Assembly: GCA_018667995.1 (NCBI GenBank) | Contig: JABIQT010000379.1 | Span: 1 to 5,812, forward strand | Reading direction: 5' to 3' | Source: Candidatus Latescibacterota bacterium | GTDB taxonomy: Bacteria; JAAXHH01; JABIQT01 | DNA length: 5,812 nucleotides | Made by a program: the position numbers and the translations under genes | Notes under the pieces: generated by a model | What the model was told of the DNA's origin: nothing | Database searches by the model: none | The model's input: the letters and a program-made list of their open reading frames with translations, nothing else | Part shown: positions 1 to 5,812 of the stretch, in pieces | Position numbering within the stretch: position 1 is the first letter of the stretch | How the letters are laid out: each line of letters begins with the position of its first letter

Positions 1-1
1 C

Positions 2-694
2 TCACCCTACTACCCGATGCCGCCCGCTCGATATCGAAATGTACGTTTTCATTACGTATTTTTCGAGGCGGATAAAGCGGCCATTGATCGGATCTTGCCG
101 GAGTGCTTCAGGCCCGGAGACGATGGGCTTTGCGCCGCGATCGGTATATCCATTCCCTGGTCCGCCAACTACGGCGCCTTCCAGGAAAGTGTACTTTCGG
201 TATCCTGCACCTATGAAGGCGTGAACGGGTATTTCACACCCATCGCCTTTCTGAATTCCAGATCCAGTATTCCTGCCGGACGGGAGATCTACGGGACACC
301 AAAGGTGGCCGCGGACATCAAGGTGGCCATGGACGAGCGAGTGATGTATACGGATACGAGAATTGCTGAAGCGTCCGTTTTCAGTATCCGATCTACCATG
401 CACAGCAGTGCCAGGCCCGAAGACATGCCAGACTTGACTCCCGCATGGCGTCTAAAGGTCATACCCCGTGCCGACGGTCCGGGTGCTTCCCTCATGCAAC
501 TCATTGATGTGACAGGCGTCAGTACGGACGTTTCGGTCCACGAGTGCCGGGCAGGAGACGGTATTGTGAGCTTCGCGCCTTCCCCCATATATGACCTCTC
601 TGATTTTGCCCCACGGTCATACGCCGGATCATACTATGTGGAAATGGATTACACAGAAGGATATGGCACCCTAGTGAAGGATTTCTTGCAGTAA
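2..694 (+). CDS. Acetoacetate decarboxylase-family protein (5' end probably outside window)
   Basis: This is an acetoacetate decarboxylase (ADC) superfamily enzyme. Canonical members decarboxylate acetoacetate through a Schiff base on lysine; other members act as aldolase- or cyclase-like enzymes on other keto acids. Counting from the ATG at 17, the protein has 225 residues. The family signature GREIYGTPKV lies at 88-97, and K96 aligns with the Schiff-base lysine (Lys115 of the Clostridium enzyme). The neighbouring Lys116 position is V97. E57 in YGAFQES is a plausible match for the conserved active-site glutamate. The frame stays open from 17 to the left edge (S-P-Y-Y-P), and YPMPPARYRN resembles the interior of family N-termini, so I treat the gene as 5'-truncated rather than starting at 17. 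No signal peptide is seen, so it is probably cytoplasmic. It lies 118 bp upstream of the transporter genes on the same strand. The family call is firm; the substrate is unknown. Confidence 0.85.
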   Translation, partial: SPYYPMPPARYRNVRFHYVFFEADKAAIDRILPECFRPGDDGLCAAIGISIPWSANYGAFQESVLSVSCTYEGVNGYFTPIAFLNSRSSIPAGREIYGTPKVAADIKVAMDERVMYTDTRIAEASVFSIRSTMHSSARPEDMPDLTPAWRLKVIPRADGPGASLMQLIDVTGVSTDVSVHECRAGDGIVSFAPSPIYDLSDFAPRSYAGSYYVEMDYTEGYGTLVKDFLQ

Positions 695-750
695 ATCTGA
701 CTTAACACTATCGGGAGCACGTAGCTCGTTACAGGGCAGTATCACAATAA

Positions 751-773
751 CAGACTCCGCGTCACGGATTCTG
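751..773 (+). other. Imperfect inverted repeat / hairpin upstream of the binding-protein gene
   Basis: CAGACTCCG (751-759) and CGGATTCTG (765-773) pair over eight of nine positions, with one C-T mismatch, around the 5-nt loop CGTCA. It ends 39 bp before the ATG at 813. No T-run follows, so it is not a standard intrinsic terminator for the ADC-like gene. It could be an operator, an mRNA leader hairpin or chance. The remaining 118-bp spacer (695-812) shows no convincing -35/-10 pair and no Shine-Dalgarno sequence before ATG 813. Confidence 0.3.
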
Positions 774-812
774 GCGGGCACTGCCAGTACGATTTCATAG
801 ATTGGTTGTCAA

Positions 813-2741
813 ATGAAGTACGTCAGGATTACCTATCGAAGTCTCCTTGCAGCCATCGCTGTGTATTTGTTGTGGCCTCCCTCTGCCCAAGAGCTTCCAG
901 AGACGAGCCTTGAGAGTGTACTCAACCGCCCAGTGTCCGATAAGGCGGAGGTGGTCATCGAGTTCGATCCCGGCAATGGGTATATGCCCGGCACGCTTCC
1001 CCCAACGGCGACCGGAAAGTTAGAGGGTTTTTTAAACGTGGTGAAGGCATTTGAAGCCAGATTCCCCGACACCGCTGTACGATTTCGACAATCCTCAACG
1101 GGCCGGGAGTGGCTCGTCACACAGCTTTCCGGTGGGACCGCCCCCGACATTCTCAATACGAATGTGGAAAACGTGTGGCAAGACGTCCACAAGGGCTGGT
1201 ACGTGCCGTTGGACCGATTCCTTGACGCACCCCATCCCTTCGTTGAGACGGAGCAGCCGGGGTCTGAATCATGGTGGGACCTGTTCATTTACCAGGCCAT
1301 CAGCCGCGGCAAAGCGGCGCCCGACGGTAAAATGTACAATCTGACGTACGACATGGTCGAGACCGGCATACTCTATAATAACACGGTCCTCTCCTTATTG
1401 GGTGTGTCATTCCCGACAACCTGGTCCGAGATGATTGCTATACTGGGTCGCATACAGGAAAATCCATTCTATAAACTCGCCCAAGATCATTCCATTGTTT
1501 TCCCTGACGATGCATCGGGCCTTGCGGACGCATCCAAGCAGTACGAACGGCCATCATTGCAGATGGCATTCGAGCAAGAGGGTGTACTCTTTCCCCGGAC
1601 CATGCCTGAATGGAATACTTTTCGTATCATTGCAGAAAGACAAACCACTATCCCCATGCTGACCAACGAGGGATCCATCGCCGACTGGGGAACGGACCTG
1701 CTATTTGACCAGCTGTACTACGGAATTCTGCCGGGAATCGACCTGAAGAAAGATCCAATTCGAGAACAGTACCTCCAGGGATATCTGGATTGGGATGAAA
1801 TATGTTTTCTGAACGGTAAAGGGTTCTTCACGGCGCGGGACCCCCGATACCGGGAATTGTACCGCATTCTCAAGGAGTGGCGAAAATACTGGAACAGGAC
1901 ACTATCCGGAGGAGACCAGAGGGGTGGTATAGATCTCTATAAGGAGTTCATCACTCAACGCGGCGTATTCATGTGGGGTACCTCGGGTCTCGTCAACAGG
2001 CTTCAGAATGACCCGGACCTCGCCTTCGATTGGCAGATATCCTACCTGCCGCGTTTCGAAGCACCTGAGGGCGTTTTAGATCTTCTCGTCGACGATTATT
2101 TGGCGACATTGCCCGCGGAGGTCAATCGCCCACCGGTGACATTCTCATCAGAGATGGGTCGGATGTCTGTGGACGATTTCCTGCGCAAAGTGGATCAGAC
2201 GTCATTTCCACTCCCCATTTCGCCGAATACAGCGCTATATGCATCCGGTGTCGAAATGTGCGTCATAGGTGGCGCCGCCACACAATATGTAGTCACCAAT
2301 TCCGCTTATAACGACACGGGCGACCCGAGTACATCAAGGAAGCTCCAGCGTGTTATTCAGCTGCTTCAATTCGCTTCCCTCCCCGAACAGGCCGACAAAG
2401 TGGTGAACGAGAACCCAGTCAATATACCAAACGTCAAGGGAGTACCATTGACCCGGGGAATGGCGCCCTTCGCAGAAATCCTTGAGCGGCGATATACCAC
2501 AACCAAGTGGATGTTTACATTCGACAATCGATACAATCAGGTTTACAGACGGATGCTGCTGCTGTATCTCGAGGACGGTATTACCCTCGATGAGTTCATG
2601 GAATGGCAGACAGACAATCTCTCCGCAGCCGTACAGACCATCATTCGGCGTAAGAACCTGAGCTTCGAGGGCTTCGAGGATCAATGGATGGCGTTGGAGC
2701 CCGTAAGAAATGATATGTCGGGAATACCTGAATCAGAGTAG
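813..2741 (+). CDS. Extracellular solute-binding protein of a sugar-type ABC importer (oversized, 642 aa)
   Basis: This is the periplasmic receptor of an ABC importer: it binds the solute outside the inner membrane and presents it to the two permeases encoded next. Residues 1-25 form a Sec signal peptide: K/R-rich start, hydrophobic stretch LLAAIAVYLLW, then PPSA with cleavage likely near A25. No lipobox cysteine is present. Residues 72-138 match the first lobe of the family 1 (MalE-like) fold, including LSGGTAPDIL (105-114) and the WYVPLDRFLD segment (129-138). MYNLTYDMVETGILYNN (174-190) and the following PTTWSEM are typical of the hinge and ligand-cleft region. RGVFMWGTSGL (383-393) matches the conserved second-lobe strand. 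At 642 residues it is far longer than the usual 400-450, with extra sequence around 215-360 and 415-500. The only cysteines are C331 and C483. ATG 813 is the only plausible start, with an in-frame TAG at 798. Sugar or sugar-derivative binding is inferred from family; the ligand is not identifiable. Confidence 0.9.
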   Translation: MKYVRITYRSLLAAIAVYLLWPPSAQELPETSLESVLNRPVSDKAEVVIEFDPGNGYMPGTLPPTATGKLEGFLNVVKAFEARFPDTAVRFRQSSTGREWLVTQLSGGTAPDILNTNVENVWQDVHKGWYVPLDRFLDAPHPFVETEQPGSESWWDLFIYQAISRGKAAPDGKMYNLTYDMVETGILYNNTVLSLLGVSFPTTWSEMIAILGRIQENPFYKLAQDHSIVFPDDASGLADASKQYERPSLQMAFEQEGVLFPRTMPEWNTFRIIAERQTTIPMLTNEGSIADWGTDLLFDQLYYGILPGIDLKKDPIREQYLQGYLDWDEICFLNGKGFFTARDPRYRELYRILKEWRKYWNRTLSGGDQRGGIDLYKEFITQRGVFMWGTSGLVNRLQNDPDLAFDWQISYLPRFEAPEGVLDLLVDDYLATLPAEVNRPPVTFSSEMGRMSVDDFLRKVDQTSFPLPISPNTALYASGVEMCVIGGAATQYVVTNSAYNDTGDPSTSRKLQRVIQLLQFASLPEQADKVVNENPVNIPNVKGVPLTRGMAPFAEILERRYTTTKWMFTFDNRYNQVYRRMLLLYLEDGITLDEFMEWQTDNLSAAVQTIIRRKNLSFEGFEDQWMALEPVRNDMSGIPESE

Positions 2742-2807
2742 GTCCTTCTGGTCGCATTTGCAGTGCAGCTGATTATTCACGATGATCGACACGACAGGCT
2801 AGACCCT

Positions 2808-3713
2808 ATGCAACACCTCAAGAGTATCCGGACGGGAGCGGCATGTTATCTCTCGGTGCTACCTTCGTTGGCACTGTTGGCCGTCTTCTCGTTCCTGCCC
2901 ATGTTCATGGCCTTCTACAACTCGTTTTTTGAGTATGAGGTCGGTGGCGCAAGGACGTGGGTCGGGTTTGACAACTATCTCGACTACATCATCAGCGATC
3001 CTACGACGGCGATCAGCTTTCTCAACATGGCCATCCTGACGGCCATCACCATTGCTGTCCGACTCTCAGTGCCCCTGATCGTAGCCAAACTCATTCATTC
3101 GCTGCCTCACGAACGTCACCGTTACCTGTACCGGCTGGCATTCCTTATTCCGTCCGTTGTTCCGGGCGTTGCTATACAGCTCATCTGGGGCCTGCTGATA
3201 CTTGGTGAAACCGGCCTGGTGAACAGCATTCTGGAATCTATAGGGGCGGGGGAATTTGTCCGCGGATGGCTGTCCGATCCAGATACCGCGCTACTGGCGC
3301 TTGCCTGCATCGGATTCCCGTGGATAACGGGATTTGAAGTACTGATATTCTACGCAGGATTGAGCAACATTCCAGAGAGTGTACATGAAGCGGCTGCACT
3401 GGACGCCGCTGTCGGAGTTAAGAAATTCCTCCTCATCGACATTCCCCTGGTCCTCAGTCAGATAAAATTGATCTTCATGCTCGTGATCATCGGTGGAATT
3501 CAAAGCTTCGAATTCATTTTTATACTTACACAGGGCGGCCCAGGGTTTGAAACATATGTTCCTGGCCTATGGATGTATGACAATGCATTCAGCTTCCAGA
3601 AAATGGGCTACGCCAGCAGTATTGGGGTCGTTCTATTTGTGATCATTATGTTCTTTACTGTAATAAACATGAGGTACTTCAGATCGGCCGAGGAGTTACA
3701 GGAGGCGAGTTAG
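2808..3713 (+). CDS. ABC transporter permease, MalF/UgpA type
   Basis: This is one of the two inner-membrane channel subunits of the importer. From ATG 2808 it has 301 residues with about six membrane helices near 11-37, 69-95, 107-132, 160-184, 217-241 and 270-288. The cytoplasmic coupling loop that contacts the ATPase carries the EAA motif: E194-A195-A196, G203 and the IDIPL ending around P213. LTQGGPGFET (240-249) is the usual segment of MalF-type subunits before the last helix. The large extra periplasmic domain of E. coli MalF is absent, as in most relatives. An in-frame GTG at 2763 would add 15 residues, MQLIIHDDRHDRLDP; I prefer 2808 because that start gives the common short polar N-terminus and the extra residues are unlike the family. 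Neither start has a good Shine-Dalgarno sequence. The gene lies 66 bp after the binding-protein stop and 45 bp before the second permease, so co-transcription is likely. Confidence 0.9.
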   Translation: MQHLKSIRTGAACYLSVLPSLALLAVFSFLPMFMAFYNSFFEYEVGGARTWVGFDNYLDYIISDPTTAISFLNMAILTAITIAVRLSVPLIVAKLIHSLPHERHRYLYRLAFLIPSVVPGVAIQLIWGLLILGETGLVNSILESIGAGEFVRGWLSDPDTALLALACIGFPWITGFEVLIFYAGLSNIPESVHEAAALDAAVGVKKFLLIDIPLVLSQIKLIFMLVIIGGIQSFEFIFILTQGGPGFETYVPGLWMYDNAFSFQKMGYASSIGVVLFVIIMFFTVINMRYFRSAEELQEAS

Positions 3714-3758
3714 CTCCCGCCAGACGCCGGACTGAACGAGTGGACCGATTATCTACAC

Positions 3759-4721
3759 ATGAAGAAAACCTATTACATACAGCATGCCATTCTCATCACA
3801 GGAGTGATATTAACGCTCGCACCTTTCTATTTCGTGATCAGCAATTCCATTCGCTCCAACAATGAGATCTTTCGCTCTCCATTTGCTTTCCCACAGTCTA
3901 TCAAAGACGTCTTCTCCTTTACTGTCCTCAAATTGACGGGTAGAGAAAACGAGATATCCTACACCGTGAGGACAACGGATGGTGAAGCTGTGTTGTTCGA
4001 GACTCGGAGTGGCAATTACGCTGAAGCAATGAGTCACCAATGGCACACAATGACGGACGGGTTTGTCTATGCCTGGGAGGTGCTGCGGCAGTATATGGTC
4101 AATACGCTCTTCGTATCACTGACGACCGCTCTGGGAGTTATGATACTTGGATCTGTCACCGCCTATATATTCGCCAGATACCGTTTCCCCGGTTCAGGTA
4201 TACTCTTTTACGTTGTCATCAGCGTTATGATGATTCCAGGAATTCTTACTTTGGTGCCGAGTGTCCAATTGGTGACTGGCCTGGGCCTGCGAAATTCATA
4301 TCTGGTACTCATACTTCCCTACATCGCGTCAGGTCAGGTATTTGCCATTTTCGTGCTTCGGAGCTTCTTTAAGGGGTTGTCTGAGGATCTATTCGATGCT
4401 GCCCGAATAGACGGTGCCAACCATTTCAGACTGTACTGGAGTGTGGTGCTGCCTTTATCCAGACCCAGTCTCGCAGTTATAGCTATCATGAATATTCTGG
4501 GTACCTGGAATGCCTTTATGTGGCCATTTATCGTGAATAGCGATCAGCAGTATCACGTCATAGCCTCCGGACTCTATATCATGAGCACCAGCCAGGTCGC
4601 TACCAACTACAGTGCCATGTATTCAGCTTACCTGATCTCGAGTATTCCACTGCTCCTGCTTTTTGTATACGCGACCAAACCATTTATACAGGGCCTCAGC
4701 AGCGGGGCATTCAAGGCTTAG
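3759..4721 (+). CDS. ABC transporter permease, MalG/UgpE type, with enlarged first periplasmic loop
   Basis: This is the second inner-membrane channel subunit, 320 residues, expected to pair with the preceding permease. The N-terminus MKKTYYIQHAILITG followed by APFYFVISNSIRSNNEIF is classic for MalG-type subunits. Helices lie near 9-29, 114-137, 147-170, 183-203, 236-258 and 289-307. The EAA coupling loop reads DAARIDGA (213-220) and ends at L231-P232. NILGTWNAFMWPFIV (245-259) matches the conserved fifth-helix segment (usual form WN.F..PL). The C-terminus QGLSSGAFKA matches the typical QGLTAGAVKG ending. The odd feature is the segment from about 48 to 103: where relatives go straight from F..P to the short stretch before helix 2, this protein has about 45 extra residues, including a strand-like part (66-82) and H93, W95 and H96. 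Usual length is about 275-280 residues. Start ATG 3759 fits the family, though no clear ribosome binding site precedes it. Confidence 0.92.
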   Translation: MKKTYYIQHAILITGVILTLAPFYFVISNSIRSNNEIFRSPFAFPQSIKDVFSFTVLKLTGRENEISYTVRTTDGEAVLFETRSGNYAEAMSHQWHTMTDGFVYAWEVLRQYMVNTLFVSLTTALGVMILGSVTAYIFARYRFPGSGILFYVVISVMMIPGILTLVPSVQLVTGLGLRNSYLVLILPYIASGQVFAIFVLRSFFKGLSEDLFDAARIDGANHFRLYWSVVLPLSRPSLAVIAIMNILGTWNAFMWPFIVNSDQQYHVIASGLYIMSTSQVATNYSAMYSAYLISSIPLLLLFVYATKPFIQGLSSGAFKA

Positions 4722-4754
4722 ATACCGTAGCGATAGTACAAGGGTTGCCCCGCT
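4701..4754 (+). terminator. Possible terminator: 9-bp GC-rich inverted repeat spanning the permease stop codon
   Basis: AGCGGGGCA (4701-4709) and TGCCCCGCT (4746-4754) are perfect reverse complements. They are separated by 36 nt that contain the last permease codons and the TAG stop at 4719-4721. Seven of nine pairs are G-C. The sequence after the second arm is CTGTTTGG, which has only three T, so this is not a textbook intrinsic terminator. It may instead be a 3' stabilising stem for the transporter mRNA. The long loop and absent T-tract keep confidence low. Confidence 0.3.
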
Positions 4755-4758
4755 CTGT

Positions 4759-4786
4759 TTGGTAGATGCGCACCATTCTGTATAGA
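4759..4786 (+). promoter_or_regulatory. Possible sigma-70-type promoter for the amino acid transporter gene
   Basis: TTGGTA (4759-4764) and TATAGA (4781-4786) are separated by 16 nt, each matching four of six consensus bases. They lie about 70 bp upstream of the ATG at 4859 and just after the inverted repeat at 4701-4754. The placement suits a separate transcription unit for the downstream gene. Matches of this quality occur by chance and the host's sigma factors are unknown. Confidence 0.25.
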
Positions 4787-4846
4787 GTGTTTCCTGCAGC
4801 CTCCACATGATTCTTCCGCTGTTTCCCCGATGTAACCAGATCACAC

Positions 4847-4851
4847 GAGGA
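4847..4851 (+). promoter_or_regulatory. Shine-Dalgarno site that fixes the start of the amino acid transporter
   Basis: GAGGA at 4847-4851 lies 7 nt before ATG 4859, an ideal distance. It also argues against the nearby ATG at 4851, which overlaps the site and reads only three codons (M-A-K) before TGA. It is the only clear Shine-Dalgarno sequence before any gene start in the window. Confidence 0.6.
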
Positions 4852-4858
4852 TGGCCAA

Positions 4859-5812
4859 ATGAGTAATTCCGAAGAAGCGTCTCTCGTCAAGGGTCTGGGG
4901 CCGCTCGAGGTCACCACGATCATAGTTGGCGGCACCATCGGCTCCGGCATTTTCAGAGCGCCCAATGAGATTGCCCAGGCGGTGGGATCACCAGGCATGA
5001 GTATGGTGGTGTGGATCGTCTGCGGCATCATAGCTATATGCGGCGGATTGTGCTTCGCAGAAATGGCGGCGATGATGCCCCGGACCGGTGGCGGTTACGT
5101 GTATCTCAGGGAAGCCTACGGGAGTAAGTGGGTGTCCTTCATCTACGGGTGGTCTGCCTTCTGGTTGGTATGGCCGGTTTCCATCGCCGCCGTGGCCAAT
5201 GTATTCGCGACATATCTCAATGAAGTCGTAAGGTATACAACAGATTATTCGCTGGGATCCTGGGAGGAACGGCTTGTAGCAGTTTCCTGTGTAGCAATCC
5301 TCACGGCCATCAACTATGTGGGCGTCCGCTTTGGTGGGCAGGTAACTAATATCTTCACCTACCTGAAGGTCGCGGCACTGGGCGCTCTGATCGTTCTGGG
5401 CGTCACGCTGGCCGAGAATGGGACCATGGACCACTTCTCGCCTCTCTGGGGCAGCGGGCCTGACAGTGGCTTTAGCTTTACAGCCTTCGGAGCAGCGATG
5501 ATTACAGGCCTCTTTGCGTACGAGGGTTGGACGTTTTCGAGCTTCGTGGCCGGCGAGACGCGAAATCCGAAAAGAAATCTACCACTGTCGATTATTGCGG
5601 GGATGTTGTTCGTGATGGGGATCTATCTCGCAGCTAATCTGGTCTACATCTACGTGCTCCCCTTTGAGCAGTTCCAGGCGTCGAATGCTGTAGCATCCGA
5701 AACCATGAGGGTCCTCATCGGTGATACCGGCGGGTTGATTATATCGATCGGGGTAATGTGCTCAACGTTCGGAGGGGTGAATGTGCAGATCATGGTCGCA
5801 CCGAGGATCTTC
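4859..5812 (+). CDS. APC-superfamily amino acid transporter, LAT/SteT-like (3' end outside window)
   Basis: This is an inner-membrane secondary transporter for amino acids, acting as an exchanger or proton-coupled symporter of the APC superfamily. The frame is open from ATG 4859 to the right edge, giving 318 residues of an expected 430-480. GGTIGSGIF (24-32) is the unwound first helix that binds the amino acid backbone. FAEMAAMMPRTGGGYVYLREAYG-type sequence at 66-88 is the helix 2-3 signature of L-type and SteT-like members, with E68 conserved. FAYEGW (219-224) is the unwound sixth helix, followed by the cytoplasmic loop GETRNPKRNLP (232-242). Helices are visible near 16-38, 48-72, 92-118, 139-158, 165-186, 208-229, 243-268 and 292-312, so about four remain beyond the edge. 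The start is supported by GAGGA 7 nt upstream. The 137-bp gap from the ABC permease suggests its own transcript. Amino acid specificity cannot be read from this part. Confidence 0.92.
   Translation, partial: MSNSEEASLVKGLGPLEVTTIIVGGTIGSGIFRAPNEIAQAVGSPGMSMVVWIVCGIIAICGGLCFAEMAAMMPRTGGGYVYLREAYGSKWVSFIYGWSAFWLVWPVSIAAVANVFATYLNEVVRYTTDYSLGSWEERLVAVSCVAILTAINYVGVRFGGQVTNIFTYLKVAALGALIVLGVTLAENGTMDHFSPLWGSGPDSGFSFTAFGAAMITGLFAYEGWTFSSFVAGETRNPKRNLPLSIIAGMLFVMGIYLAANLVYIYVLPFEQFQASNAVASETMRVLIGDTGGLIISIGVMCSTFGGVNVQIMVAPRIF

Noticed and set aside
2-403. 133-codon open frame on the minus strand at the left edge
   Set aside because: It is antisense to the ADC-like gene, whose motifs are clear in the + frame; nothing in its translation is recognisable.
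686-714. Candidate promoter TTGCAG-17-TATCGG after the ADC-like gene
   Set aside because: Only about half of the consensus bases match in each element, and the first element lies in the 3' end of the coding region.
735-785. GGCAGT / ACTGCC inverted repeat in the spacer before the binding-protein gene
   Set aside because: Six-base arms separated by 39 nt are expected by chance and would compete with the tighter hairpin at 751-773.
813-890. Lipoprotein signal in the binding protein
   Set aside because: There is no cysteine near the hydrophobic stretch; the first cysteine is residue 331.
833-1288. 151-codon open frame on the minus strand
   Set aside because: It is antisense to the signal peptide and first lobe of the binding protein, with low-complexity S/T-rich composition typical of shadow frames.
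2763-2807. Upstream GTG start for the first permease, adding 15 residues
   Set aside because: The added residues are charged and unlike the family N-terminus, and no ribosome binding site precedes the GTG. It remains possible, so it is mentioned in the gene entry.
4851-4862. Three-codon reading frame (M-A-K-stop) whose TGA overlaps the transporter's ATG
   Set aside because: The Shine-Dalgarno site overlaps its ATG, leaving no spacing for initiation there, and a stop lies just upstream in that frame. It is most likely chance.
4988-5434. 148-codon open frame on the minus strand
   Set aside because: It lies entirely opposite the well-supported amino acid transporter, and its translation shows no recognisable family, signal or membrane pattern.

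Overview
The window holds five genes, all on the + strand, and no sign of mobile elements, CRISPR arrays, rRNA or tRNA. The two outer genes run off the window edges. Base composition looks moderate, near 50-55% G+C by eye. Four of the five genes lack a convincing Shine-Dalgarno sequence or have an unreadable start. The predicted binding protein has a plain Sec signal peptide and no lipobox, which fits a diderm (Gram-negative-type) bacterium. I cannot name a phylum from sequence alone; an uncultured environmental lineage is a reasonable guess, no more.

Layout: (1) 2-694, the 3' part of an acetoacetate decarboxylase (ADC) superfamily gene that probably starts before the window. (2) 695-812, a 118-bp spacer with an imperfect hairpin. 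(3) 813-2741, a very large (642 aa) extracellular solute-binding protein of the sugar-type ABC family. (4) 2808-3713 (or from GTG 2763), a MalF/UgpA-type permease. (5) 3759-4721, a MalG/UgpE-type permease with an unusual extra periplasmic segment of about 45 residues between membrane helices 1 and 2. (6) 4722-4858, a 137-bp spacer with one arm of an inverted repeat, a possible promoter and a good ribosome binding site. (7) 4859 to the window end, the N-terminal 318 residues of an APC-superfamily amino acid transporter, open at the right edge.

Genes 3-5 form one transport unit. The binding protein captures a solute, most likely a sugar, oligosaccharide or polyol derivative, and delivers it to a channel made of the two permeases. 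No ATP-binding subunit lies in the window, so it must be upstream, downstream or elsewhere in the genome. The ADC-like enzyme may act on a keto-acid or related compound, but a link to the imported solute rests only on adjacency. The APC transporter appears to start a separate transcription unit.

I looked for an undescribed system and did not find a convincing one. The most distinctive feature is the pairing of an oversized binding protein with an enlarged MalG-type permease, which may be a co-evolved docking variation of a known importer type.
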